Shown here one piece after another: positions 1-8,050 of a stretch of 64,000 bases of DNA; the stretch's first letter is position 1; every line of letters begins with the position of its first letter. A program made the translations under genes and the position numbers. Location of the stretch: positions 248,001 through 312,000 of the forward strand of contig JAXGXY010000001.1 of the NCBI GenBank assembly GCA_040772545.1. Direction: 5' to 3'. The notes beneath the pieces are model-generated. The model was not told the origin of the DNA. It ran no database searches and was given only the letters and a program-made list of their open reading frames with translations. The DNA comes from UBA1431 sp002329665 (GTDB lineage Bacteria > Bacillota > Clostridia > Christensenellales > UBA1431).

Positions 1-31
1 CTTTTACCTTCTGCATGTGAGGACGCAACAT
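1..31 (-). CDS. 5' end of a further coupled gene, truncated by window edge
   Basis: The stop codon of the preceding minus-strand gene overlaps an ATG by one base (TAATG, 33 to 29). The new frame stays open for the ten codons visible, starting MLRPHM. Such stop/start overlaps usually mean translational coupling, and the two genes upstream in this operon are also overlapped. Ten residues are too few to identify a family. A Vsr-type mismatch endonuclease would be a natural partner of a C5-cytosine methyltransferase, but that is speculation. Confidence 0.35.
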   Translation of the reverse strand, partial: MLRPHMQKVK

Positions 32-774
32 TACTCAAACACCCTTTCAACCCAATTGTCCTTAAAACGTACCAGATTTAAGACGTGCTGTGCTTCGAGC
101 AATCCAGGGTGTCGAACGATGCGAAACTTGTAAGCCGATCCTGGCACGCGCCTGATAACCGTAAATTGAGAACCATGCGGTTGCCAGGTGAATCGATGCT
201 CACCAGTGCTTATTTCATACCCTTCGAGATTTCTGTGAGGATTTAACTTCCACACATAATCTCTTGGGCTGTAACGTCCTGCTTCATACTCAAACAATGC
301 GAATTCTAATGAATCCATATTTCGGACTAAAACAACGACGCGTAGGTCGTCGTGATCATTTAAAGACTGATTAACTCGTTCATTCCAGATATTAAGCACA
401 GCTTGTCCCGTTTTTGCCAGATCGTCTAATGGATCTGATATGCCATAGGAATAAGCTGGGGAATTCCTGCCGGATATTAGCCTGACGGTCGGTTGCTCGA
501 AAGGTTTGGCGGCTTGGACGGTTTTTACTGACCATGAGCAACCATTCCATACTACATCAGTTACGCCAATCGGAGAATGTCGATGATTACCACTAATAGC
601 CGTGGCGAAAATCTCTCCCCAGTCATCTCCGGTAATATTAGCGTGACCAACAGCTAAGCGGTGAACGAATTGGCGAGCAAGCCTAATCGCCATGTCGTCG
701 GGGAACTCTCCTAAAGGATAAGGGCCTCTACGCGCGGTTCCTTTCCCTCGTAGTTTCGGCGGCTCTGATGACAT
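31..774 (-). CDS. Probable type II restriction endonuclease
   Basis: The 247-residue product is not recognised at family level. Its position directly after, and overlapping by 47 bases, a C5-cytosine methyltransferase gene makes a cognate restriction endonuclease the best guess. The sequence has a weak PD-(D/E)xK-like layout: D73 followed by the strand SVK at residues 82-84, with upstream acidic residues near E54 that could complete the site. The usual acidic residue two before the lysine is a serine here, so the catalytic assignment is tentative. The ATG is preceded by GGAGGG. There is no signal peptide or membrane segment, which suits a cytoplasmic nuclease. It could instead be another accessory protein of the mobile element. 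Confidence 0.55.
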   Translation of the reverse strand: MSSEPPKLRGKGTARRGPYPLGEFPDDMAIRLARQFVHRLAVGHANITGDDWGEIFATAISGNHRHSPIGVTDVVWNGCSWSVKTVQAAKPFEQPTVRLISGRNSPAYSYGISDPLDDLAKTGQAVLNIWNERVNQSLNDHDDLRVVVLVRNMDSLEFALFEYEAGRYSPRDYVWKLNPHRNLEGYEISTGEHRFTWQPHGSQFTVIRRVPGSAYKFRIVRHPGLLEAQHVLNLVRFKDNWVERVFE

Positions 775-1741
775 GAATTATTCCCTCCATTCCAGCGAGA
801 GCAAGCGGCACAGGTACAGCATTTCCCGCCTGTTTGCGAGTTTGGCTAGAGTTACAAACAATTTCAAATGAGTCAGGAAATCCCTGCAGGCGAAGCATTT
901 CCCGAGGCGTTAATCGCCGCTCGCCATCAACGAGAAGATAATTGTAAGAAGCACCAGCTCTCAACGCGCAGGAATAGGGATAACTGGACACGTTGCCCGC
1001 CTTATTCTCATGCCAGATGCCTGGCTTATAATTGCTTTGGTGTTTCTCTTTACGCCGCTTGCGAATACGCTCGCTAACGAAGTACTCCACTCCCGGATTT
1101 GCCTCCAAAATCTCAATCAGTGGCTTCATGGGCTTATCGCCCTTAGGCCAAGGAAATTTATCGAACGGATCGAGAGTGGCAGCGATTAGCACACGCTCAC
1201 GCTTTTGGGGTAACCCGAAATCCAAGGCGTTAAGAACTGCCCAGTCAACGTAATACCCAAGCTCTTTTAAGGCTTCGACGATACGCTTTATCGTTCGTCC
1301 GCGATCATTCGTAGAAAGTTGTTTCACGTTTTCCAATAAAACGGCTCGAGGCCGTTTCTCTTTTAAAATCCTTATGATTTCAAAGAACAAGGTGCCCCGA
1401 ATATCCGCGAAACCTTCGCGTTTCCCAATAATAGAAAAGGGTTGACACGGAAAACCCGCGCAGAAAAGATCGTGATCCGGCACGCTCGAAGCCTTTATCC
1501 GCGAAATATCTCCTGCAGGTATAATACCGAAGTTATGCTCGTAAGCTCTTCTTGCCTCATCGTCTACATCACAAGCATAAACGCAATCCATTCCTAGGGT
1601 ACTAGCCGCTAAGTGAAATCCGCCAATCCCGCAAAACATATCCACAAAAGTGTTAAGTCCGTGTAAATACTCGGGCGGTCTTATTGGTGCAGCAACATTA
1701 CGGGCCAAGGCTGGAAACGCAGGAAATTCAAAATCACTCAT
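728..1741 (-). CDS. DNA (cytosine-5-)-methyltransferase
   Basis: This 337-residue Dcm-type enzyme transfers a methyl group from S-adenosylmethionine to cytosine C5 in a specific DNA site, protecting host DNA from the partner endonuclease. All main family motifs are visible: motif I FVDMFCGIGG (32-41), motif IV GFPCQPFS with catalytic Cys99, motif VI ENV (137-139), motif VIII QKRERV (179-184), motif IX RLTPREMLRLQGFP (276-289) and motif X QAGNAV (304-309). The target-recognition stretch between VIII and IX is about 90 residues. Its ATG overlaps the transposase stop (ATGA, 1738-1741), with GGGAG upstream inside the transposase gene, so translation is probably coupled. The next gene starts inside its 3' end. 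Recognition site unknown. Confidence 0.95.
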   Translation of the reverse strand: MSDFEFPAFPALARNVAAPIRPPEYLHGLNTFVDMFCGIGGFHLAASTLGMDCVYACDVDDEARRAYEHNFGIIPAGDISRIKASSVPDHDLFCAGFPCQPFSIIGKREGFADIRGTLFFEIIRILKEKRPRAVLLENVKQLSTNDRGRTIKRIVEALKELGYYVDWAVLNALDFGLPQKRERVLIAATLDPFDKFPWPKGDKPMKPLIEILEANPGVEYFVSERIRKRRKEKHQSNYKPGIWHENKAGNVSSYPYSCALRAGASYNYLLVDGERRLTPREMLRLQGFPDSFEIVCNSSQTRKQAGNAVPVPLALAGMEGIIHVIRAAETTRERNRA

Positions 1742-2694
1742 ATCGTCATCTCCCTATAGGTAAGTCGCCTATTTTCCATACCTGTTACCATCAATCGAAC
1801 TGCATTAATCCCGCAACTATTTTCAGACACGCTTAATGCGGGTAGGTTTTTCGTGTTAAGGCGAAACGCCATTTCGTCCACGTACCGACTTTCATGTTTC
1901 TTGCTCCAATGGTGGAATATGCCGTAATATCCACGCTTGAGTAATGCCCACGCGCTTTCTACACTGTTTGTATGTACGTCTCCAGATACGTAAATCTTTT
2001 CTCCGTGGTTAACCGTTTCATGCCTATATCCGGACACCGACTGATAAGAAGCGTGTTCGTCTGTATAGAGCCTGGAATCTTTCGTAACGTGTTTGGCAAC
2101 AGATTGGCTGATCGTTTGCCCATCCGTGCCATCTATAACCTCGGCTCGAAATTCGCCATTTCGAGAGCGGACACCGAAAACTACTGATTTGCCGACCGTC
2201 CCGCGTCCTGCATTGAGTTTTTTGTTGGCATGTTTGTTCTTCTCCCTGCCGCCAATGAAAGTTTCATCAGCTTCGACGACTCCACTAATCCGGCCCTCCT
2301 GGCGACAGGCTTCCCGTAAGCGGCCAAGCAGAAACCATGCTGATTTTTGGGTGACTCCGATCTCTTTCCCTAATTGAATCGAGGAAATTCCTTTTCTTGA
2401 TATGTTTACAAGATACATAGCATAAAGCCATTTTCTAACGGAGATATGCGACCCCTCCATAACCGTTCCTGTTCTAATAGTAAATTGTTGGCGGCAAGCT
2501 TTACAGGTATAAAGACGACCTTCTCGGATTTTGTAAACTTTATTATTCCCACAATAAATACACCGAATCCCACTAGGCCAGCGGGCAGTCTCCATATACT
2601 CCCTGGCTGACTTCTCGTCGGGGAACCGCTCGAAAAATTCAAATGTGCTGGGCTGGTCAGGTGCAGGCAATGTTTTTTTGTTTTTCATGTCCAC
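1738..2694 (-). CDS. IS1595-family (ISXO2-like) transposase
   Basis: The 318-residue protein has an N-terminal zinc ribbon (Cys45, Cys48, Cys64, Cys67), a helix-turn-helix-like segment around residues 100-130, and an ISXO2-type DDE catalytic domain. The likely triad is D143 (in EADETFIGG), D212 (in YTDEHASY) and E246 (in NSVESAWALLKRG). It would cut and join the transposon ends. Length and motifs are complete, so it may be active. It is the first gene of a minus-strand operon; its last four bases overlap the methyltransferase start. A strong promoter lies just upstream at 2712-2740. Confidence 0.93.
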   Translation of the reverse strand: MDMKNKKTLPAPDQPSTFEFFERFPDEKSAREYMETARWPSGIRCIYCGNNKVYKIREGRLYTCKACRQQFTIRTGTVMEGSHISVRKWLYAMYLVNISRKGISSIQLGKEIGVTQKSAWFLLGRLREACRQEGRISGVVEADETFIGGREKNKHANKKLNAGRGTVGKSVVFGVRSRNGEFRAEVIDGTDGQTISQSVAKHVTKDSRLYTDEHASYQSVSGYRHETVNHGEKIYVSGDVHTNSVESAWALLKRGYYGIFHHWSKKHESRYVDEMAFRLNTKNLPALSVSENSCGINAVRLMVTGMENRRLTYREMTI

Positions 2695-2711
2695 AACCCC
2701 CTTCCATCTCT

Positions 2712-2740
2712 ATCATACACCACGGGGCTGTGTGTGTCAA
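2712..2740 (-). promoter_or_regulatory. Promoter for the transposase/R-M operon
   Basis: Read on the minus strand there is a perfect -35 TTGACA (2740-2735), a 17-base spacer and a -10 TATGAT (2717-2712), ending 17 bases before the transposase ATG. The site lies inside the candidate transposon end, so the element would carry its own promoter. Confidence 0.75.
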
Positions 2741-2913
2741 GTATATAATTCCCAAAAAAAGACACCTAAAAGCGCCGTTTTTTTACGCCGGAAGGCCTTG
2801 CCAGACGAGGGCCTGCGTACGGGAGGGTCCCGTACCTAGAGCGAAGTTCACTTTTGGCTGCGGTCGCTGGCGCAAAGATCCGGCAAAAAGAACGAATAAC
2901 TGCGCGCCCGGGC

Positions 2914-2942
2914 TTGTGTTGGCGGGGCAAAAAAGATAAAAT
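2914..2942 (+). promoter_or_regulatory. Candidate promoter for tyrS
   Basis: TTGTGT (2914-2919), 17-base spacer, TAAAAT (2937-2942), 44 bases before the tyrS ATG. No T-box core (GGGTGGTACCGCG-like) is visible between the transposon end and tyrS, although tyrS genes in this phylum often have one. Confidence 0.45.
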
Positions 2943-2986
2943 AAACAGATACGGAAACGTTCACTGCAGAGCAACGGGAGAGAAAA

Positions 2987-4210
2987 ATGGGGAATATCTA
3001 CGATACTTTGAAAGCACGCGGGTTCATCCGTCAGGTCTCGCACGAAGAGGAATTGCACGAACTCCTTGGAAAGGAGCGCGTGACGTTCTATATCGGTTTC
3101 GACCCGACGGCGGACAGCCTGCATATCGGGCACTACGTCGTGCTGGTCGCTATGGCGCACATGCAGCGCGCGGGGCATCGGCCCATCGCGCTCATCGGCG
3201 GCGGCACCGCGATGGTGGGCGATCCGTCGGGCAGGAGCGACATGCGCCAGATGCTGGACAAGGCGCAGATCGAGGCCAACGCCCGTTGTTTCAAGGACCA
3301 GATCGGCAACCTGATCGATTTTTCCGAAGGCAGGGCGGTCATGGTCAACAACGCCGACTGGCTCCTGAGCCTGAACTACGTCGACTTCCTGCGCGACATA
3401 GGCGTGCATTTCACGGTCAATCGGATGCTGGCGGCCGAGTGCTTTAAATCGCGCATGGAAAAAGGGCTCACCTTCATCGAATTCAACTACATGCTCATGC
3501 AGAGCTACGATTTTCTCGTGCTCAACCGCGAATACGGCGCCGTCCTGCAGCTCGGCGGGGACGACCAGTGGGCCAATATGCTCGCGGGCGCGGACCTCAT
3601 CCGCCGCAAGGAACAAAAGGCCGCTTTCGCGATGACCTGCCCGCTGCTGACCACCAGCGAAGGCCTGAAGATGGGCAAGACGCAACGCGGCGCGCTTTGG
3701 CTCGACCCCGATAAGACAAGCCCCTACGAGTTTTATCAGTACTGGCGCAACGTGGACGACGCGGACGTGGAAAACTGCATGCGGCTCCTGACGTTCCTGT
3801 CGATGGACAGGATCAGGGCGCTGTGCGCGCACAGGGACCACCGCATGAACGAGGCCAAGCGCGTCCTGGCGTACGAAATCACCAGGCAGGTGCACGGAGT
3901 AAAAGCGGCAACCGAGGCCAGGGACACGGCCGAGTCGCTTTTCGGCGGCGATAAGGACGCAAACACCATACCCACCACAAGGATCACCGGGGCGCAGTAC
4001 GAGGACAACCCGCGCCTGATCGATTTGATGGCGCTCTGCGGCCTGACGGCATCCAAGGGGGAGGCGCGGCGCCTGGTGCGCCAGGGCGGCGTGTACGTCG
4101 ACGACGCCAAGGTCGTCGACGAAGAGGCCGTCATCGCGCCGGAAGCGCTAATAGCGGGCATCCTGATACGGAAAGGCAAAAAGACGTTCCACCGCATCGA
4201 GCTGGTCTGA
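2987..4210 (+). CDS. tyrS: Tyrosyl-tRNA synthetase
   Basis: Class I aminoacyl-tRNA synthetase of 407 residues that charges tRNA-Tyr with tyrosine in the cytoplasm. The HIGH motif is at residues 46-49, the KMSKS-type motif appears as KMGKT at 228-232, and the tyrosine-pocket sequence QLGGDDQWAN is near 188-197. A C-terminal S4-like RNA-binding domain follows from about residue 345. The length is normal for bacterial TyrRS. GGGAGAG precedes the ATG at good spacing. The stop overlaps the start of the following gene by one base, so the two form a short operon. The transposon end lies about 220 bases upstream and may have separated tyrS from older regulatory sequence. Confidence 0.97.
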   Translation: MGNIYDTLKARGFIRQVSHEEELHELLGKERVTFYIGFDPTADSLHIGHYVVLVAMAHMQRAGHRPIALIGGGTAMVGDPSGRSDMRQMLDKAQIEANARCFKDQIGNLIDFSEGRAVMVNNADWLLSLNYVDFLRDIGVHFTVNRMLAAECFKSRMEKGLTFIEFNYMLMQSYDFLVLNREYGAVLQLGGDDQWANMLAGADLIRRKEQKAAFAMTCPLLTTSEGLKMGKTQRGALWLDPDKTSPYEFYQYWRNVDDADVENCMRLLTFLSMDRIRALCAHRDHRMNEAKRVLAYEITRQVHGVKAATEARDTAESLFGGDKDANTIPTTRITGAQYEDNPRLIDLMALCGLTASKGEARRLVRQGGVYVDDAKVVDEEAVIAPEALIAGILIRKGKKTFHRIELV

Positions 4211-4836
4211 TGGGTGCGTACAGGACCGCCGCCCGCCGCGGCGAAAGCGTGCACGTGGTCCAGAAATCCAAATTCCTGGGCGTATGCGTGCCGGTTGCGG
4301 GGGAAGGAGAGGCCGCCGCGGCCATCGAGGCGCAGCGGAAGCTCCATCACGGCGCGAGGCACCACTGCTATGCGTTCGTCACCGGGTCCGTCAGCCGTTC
4401 GAGCGACGACGGGGAGCCCCCGGGCACGGCCGGCGTGCCCATACTGGAAGTGCTCAAAAAAAACGGCGTTTGCGATACGCTCATCGTCGTGACGCGGTAT
4501 TTCGGCGGAGTGCTGCTGGGCGCCGGCGGGTTGGCGCGTGCGTATACGGCGGCGGCGGCGAAGGCGCTCGAAGACGCCCGCCCGGTCACGGTATACGAGG
4601 CCGTCCTGTATCGGATCGAGCTCGATTACGCGCGCTACAGCCGGCTGCCGGCGTTTCTCCGGAGCGCGCGCGCAGAGGTGGTGGGCGAAGAGTTCGGCGA
4701 GGACGTAAAAGTTGATCTCGCCGTACGCAGCGAGGACGCGGACGCTTTTCGCGCCGCCTATGCCGCGTTGACCGAAGGCAGGGGCATAATCCGCGAAACG
4801 GGCAGCGGGCGCCGGGCATGGTCCGACGAAGAATGA
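4210..4836 (+). CDS. yigZ: YigZ/IMPACT-family protein
   Basis: A 208-residue member of the YigZ/UPF0029 (IMPACT) family. Family signatures include KSKFLGVCVPV near residue 20, the segment SDDGEPPGTAGVPIL near 64-79, and VVTRYFGGVLLGAGGL near 92-108. The C-terminal part matches the ferredoxin-like YigZ_C domain. The bacterial family has been linked to translation and proline-rich peptide biology, but its biochemical role is not settled. The start ATG shares its A with the tyrS stop (TGATG), which implies translational coupling with the synthetase. No membrane segment is present. Confidence 0.9.
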   Translation: MGAYRTAARRGESVHVVQKSKFLGVCVPVAGEGEAAAAIEAQRKLHHGARHHCYAFVTGSVSRSSDDGEPPGTAGVPILEVLKKNGVCDTLIVVTRYFGGVLLGAGGLARAYTAAAAKALEDARPVTVYEAVLYRIELDYARYSRLPAFLRSARAEVVGEEFGEDVKVDLAVRSEDADAFRAAYAALTEGRGIIRETGSGRRAWSDEE

Positions 4837-4886
4837 GGGTGCAATTACATTCCCTTTGACTATATTTTCTGATAGGAGTTTTTTAC

Positions 4887-5951
4887 ATGGGAAAGCTTAC
4901 AATCACCAGAGCGCAGACACCCAAACCGAAGTTTGAAGACGTATCCAGGCTCGAGTTCGGAAAACTGTACACGGATCACATGTTGGTCATGGACTACAGC
5001 CGGGGCCGATGGCACGACGCGCGCATCGTCCCTTACGCGGATTTTGTGCTCGACCCCGCCGCGCTGGTGTTCCATTACGGGCAGGCCATATTCGAGGGGC
5101 TCAAGGCCTATAAGAACGAGAAGGACGAAATCCTCATGTTCAGGCCGCGGGACAATTTCCTCCGCCTGAACAGGTCGGCCGAACGGCTGTGCATCCCTCC
5201 GATAGACCCCGACGAAGCGCTTTCGAACCTGATAGAACTCGTGCGCCTCGAGAGCGGCTGGATTCCCACCGACCCCGGAACCTCCCTGTACGTCAGGCCC
5301 ACCATCATCGCCACGGAACCGGCCCTCGGCGTACGGGCGTCGGACCAATACAGGTTTTTCATCATCCTCTCTCCGGTCGGGTCCTATTACGCGGAGGGCA
5401 TGAAGCCTACGCGTATCTATGTCGAAAACGAATATGTGCGCGCTGTGCCCGGCGGCACGGGTGACACGAAGGCCGCCGCCAATTACGCGTCGAGCCTGAT
5501 CGCCGGGAAGAAAGCCCATGAGAAAGGGTATTCGCAGGTGCTTTGGCTCGACGGCCTGCGGCATGAGAACATCGAAGAAGTGGGTTCGATGAACATGTTC
5601 TTCGTCGTTAACGGCGAGCTGATCACCCCCGAACTGAACGGGAGCATTCTGCCGGGCATCACGCGCGATTCCATCCTTAAGATCGCGCACAGGATGGGCA
5701 TCGGGGCGGTCGAGCGCACGATCGGTATCGGGGAGATATTCAGGGCGCACGACGAAGGGCGCCTCGACGAGGCGTTCGGCACGGGGACGGCGGCGGTCGT
5801 ATCCGCCGTCGGCGAGATGGCGTGGAACGGCAGGACGATAACGATCAACAACGGCGAAATCGGCAGGTATTCGCAGTTGTTCTACGACAGGCTCACGGGC
5901 ATCCAGATGGGCCGGGAGGAAGACGAGTTCGGCTGGGTAGTGCGCGTATAA
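4887..5951 (+). CDS. ilvE: Branched-chain amino acid aminotransferase
   Basis: Fold-type IV PLP enzyme of 354 residues that interconverts valine, leucine and isoleucine with their 2-oxo acids using glutamate/2-oxoglutarate. The PLP lysine is probably K195 in GTGDTKAAANY. Other family segments are FHYGQAIFEGLKAY (62-75), the LYVRPTI strand (134-140) and EVGSMNMFFV near residue 230. The length is typical of the BCAT group with a long N-terminus. GATAGGAG lies before the ATG. It stands alone, without other ilv or leu genes in the window. Confidence 0.96.
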   Translation: MGKLTITRAQTPKPKFEDVSRLEFGKLYTDHMLVMDYSRGRWHDARIVPYADFVLDPAALVFHYGQAIFEGLKAYKNEKDEILMFRPRDNFLRLNRSAERLCIPPIDPDEALSNLIELVRLESGWIPTDPGTSLYVRPTIIATEPALGVRASDQYRFFIILSPVGSYYAEGMKPTRIYVENEYVRAVPGGTGDTKAAANYASSLIAGKKAHEKGYSQVLWLDGLRHENIEEVGSMNMFFVVNGELITPELNGSILPGITRDSILKIAHRMGIGAVERTIGIGEIFRAHDEGRLDEAFGTGTAAVVSAVGEMAWNGRTITINNGEIGRYSQLFYDRLTGIQMGREEDEFGWVVRV

Positions 5952-6214
5952 ACCAAGGGAAATTCCACAAGAAAAGGGTCTGTGTCATTTGATGCAGGCC
6001 CTGTATACAGGATTACGCCAAGGTATTGGGTAATAACTATTATTCGATCGAGAAAACGGCAAACGGCAAACGAGGGTTTGAAGCATCGCAATCCCCCATG
6101 CTTCGATACGATCCGGCGGCATGGGCGTCAGATCGGGGAAGAAACCCGCTGCGAGCGCGTTTTATCCGGCGGGGGAAACCAGCCCGAGCCGATGGTTTGT
6201 GCCGGCAGGGAAAG
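5952..6214 (+). other. Intergenic, no gene; contains a stem-loop
   Basis: About 260 bases without a credible gene between the aminotransferase stop and the next promoter. GAAGCAT (6080-6086) pairs with ATGCTTC (6098-6104), and the surrounding GC-rich stretch (6061-6200) has further short complementary segments. I could not match it to a known riboswitch family. Confidence 0.3.
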
Positions 6215-6244
6215 TTGACATATAAATGGGAACTAAGATAGAAT
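6215..6244 (+). promoter_or_regulatory. Promoter for the Ig-repeat surface protein gene
   Basis: TTGACA (6215-6220), 18-base spacer, TAGAAT (6239-6244). It lies about 95 bases upstream of the preferred ATG at 6338. Confidence 0.6.
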
Positions 6245-6337
6245 AATTCAGACACAAAGGCATTATAATGTCAATGATGTGTGTGTTTGCGAGCAGTTCG
6301 GGTCGGACTCCAATGGATTTGGAAGGGGACGTGTTCT

Positions 6338-8050
6338 ATGAAAAAAAGACGGGTAATTTCCCTTTTGATCGCGGCGCTGCTGATCGTGGTCTTCGGGGCG
6401 GCCACCGGCGGCGCAAAGGCCGCGGGGGTTGTGAAGGTCACGGTCACCGCCACTCCAAGCCAGTTGAGCGAAGCGGGGGCCGTGGAGCTGCGCATTTCGA
6501 TAGAGAACGGTACGGATTCGACCATGGAGCACGTGTCGGTCTCCGGCAAGGGCGTGACCGGATTCACGGCGCCTATCCCCGACGGTGAAACGGAGAACGT
6601 GTATATCGAAGATTATTGGGTCGCGGAGAATATGATCGGAAAACCGATCACGGTTACGGTGAGCTATACGCTAAACGGAAAAACGCAGAAATCGTTCGGA
6701 TCGGTCACGGTGTCGCGCCTTGAGATAGCGCCCGACGTCGCGCTCGAACGCACGAGCGACGTATCCGTGCAGGAGATCGGCAAACCTGTGGTCTTCACCT
6801 ACACCGTCTACAACAAAGGCGTGAACAGGGTCGACGATGTCATCGTGCGCGACACGTTCACGGACGAGGCGCTCAACGCCCCCTTCGCCCTTTCGCCCGG
6901 CGACAGGAGGCAGGTGCAGCATACGTTTACTATGCGGCAGGACATGGCGTCGCGGCCCAGCGTATCCTTTGTTTCGAACGGTAAAAAATACGTTAACACC
7001 ATCGACGTCTTGTATGTGACCACGCCCGAGGCTTCGCTTGCGGTAGAGGTGTCCGCCTCTAAAACCGAAGTGAAGCCGGACGAGGAAATCACGGTGACCT
7101 GCAAGGTCACCAACAAAATCGGTCAGACGATCAGGGACGTTTCCGTCGCCGACGAAACGGGCCAGTCCCTTGGCGATTCCTTCGACCTCGGGGCGATGCA
7201 GACGAAGACGATCACGAAATCGGTCAAACTGACGGCCGACCGCGCGTTTGCGGTATCGGCCATAGGCTACGTCGCCGGCAGCAAAGTCGAAGCTTCGAGC
7301 GGCACCGTTAACATGCGCCTGCTCAAAACCGAACCTCAGCCGGATATGCTGAAGATGAAGGCGGAACCGAGCCTTACCCAACTGGAAGAGGCGGGGACGG
7401 TCACTTTCTCCATCACGGTGTCCAACTTGATGGAAGATACGCTCACGGACGTCGTGATCAGCGAAAAGACCTTGGGAGAGATCGCCACGTTCGACTCGCT
7501 GGTCACGGGAGACAAACTCGTGACCAAGGACTATGAGGTCACAGCCGACCAGGTGTTCGCGTTCACGGTAACGGCGCTGGATTCCTCGGGGAACAGGTAT
7601 GAAGTCGATTCGGGAGATATCGAGATACTGGTTGGGCCGCGCGGCAGCGTGACGCCCACCATTCCCGCCGACGCCGCGGCCGCAGGCGGCCTGGGGACTT
7701 TTTTGACCATCGTGCTCATCATCGTTGGCCTGATCGTGGTGGCCGGCGCTGTGCTCATCGTCCTGCTGGTGCAGGAAAGGAAGGCGAAGAAACTCGCCGC
7801 AGCGGCCTCGCCGCCCGCCCCCGAAAGCACGGCCCCACTGCCGGACGTTACGCCCGAAACGGTTGTGGAGGAGGACGAAGACGAAGACGCATCCTTCATC
7901 CCGCCGGAAATCGAAGAAGCGCCCCCGGAGGAAGAAGCGCCCATGGAGGAAGAAACGCCCTCTGAAAGCCCGCAGGACGCCGAAACGGAACCGGAGCCCG
8001 GCGGCGAGGAGAAAAAGGGGATCGACGACATCGAAAACCCGGTAGATTGA
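6338..8050 (+). CDS. Secreted, membrane-anchored protein with four Ig-like (DUF11/CARDB-type) repeats
   Basis: A 570-residue protein with an N-terminal signal peptide (basic MKKRR then a hydrophobic run to about residue 28). Four repeats of about 100 residues follow, each opening with a beta-rich line such as VKVTVTATPSQL, EVSASKTEVKPDEEITV or KMKAEPSLTQLEEAGTV, the pattern of bacterial DUF11/CARDB adhesion-like domains. A single membrane helix (about residues 452-478) ends in QERKAKK, which predicts a cytoplasmic tail. The last ~85 residues are very rich in Glu, Asp and Pro. The start at 6338 is chosen because GGAAGGGG precedes it and it gives a clean signal peptide. Function unknown; a surface structural or binding role is inferred. 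Confidence 0.8.
   Translation: MKKRRVISLLIAALLIVVFGAATGGAKAAGVVKVTVTATPSQLSEAGAVELRISIENGTDSTMEHVSVSGKGVTGFTAPIPDGETENVYIEDYWVAENMIGKPITVTVSYTLNGKTQKSFGSVTVSRLEIAPDVALERTSDVSVQEIGKPVVFTYTVYNKGVNRVDDVIVRDTFTDEALNAPFALSPGDRRQVQHTFTMRQDMASRPSVSFVSNGKKYVNTIDVLYVTTPEASLAVEVSASKTEVKPDEEITVTCKVTNKIGQTIRDVSVADETGQSLGDSFDLGAMQTKTITKSVKLTADRAFAVSAIGYVAGSKVEASSGTVNMRLLKTEPQPDMLKMKAEPSLTQLEEAGTVTFSITVSNLMEDTLTDVVISEKTLGEIATFDSLVTGDKLVTKDYEVTADQVFAFTVTALDSSGNRYEVDSGDIEILVGPRGSVTPTIPADAAAAGGLGTFLTIVLIIVGLIVVAGAVLIVLLVQERKAKKLAAAASPPAPESTAPLPDVTPETVVEEDEDEDASFIPPEIEEAPPEEEAPMEEETPSESPQDAETEPEPGGEEKKGIDDIENPVD

Larger units (their letters stand above)
1..2766 (-). mobile_element. IS1595-type transposon carrying a restriction-modification operon (left end outside window)
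   Basis: A minus-strand set of coupled genes begins with an ISXO2/IS1595-type transposase and continues into a DNA methyltransferase, a probable restriction enzyme and one more gene that runs off the left edge. The region is visibly AT-richer than the core genes from tyrS onward. A candidate outer end, read on the minus strand, starts with GGTGTC at 2766; IS1595 elements commonly start with GG. The matching opposite terminal repeat is not visible, so it must lie left of position 1 if the element is intact. The right boundary is inferred, not proven. Confidence 0.6.

Noticed and set aside
6061..6210. c-di-GMP or other known riboswitch before the surface protein
   Set aside because: No conserved riboswitch core could be lined up by eye; left as an unnamed structured region.
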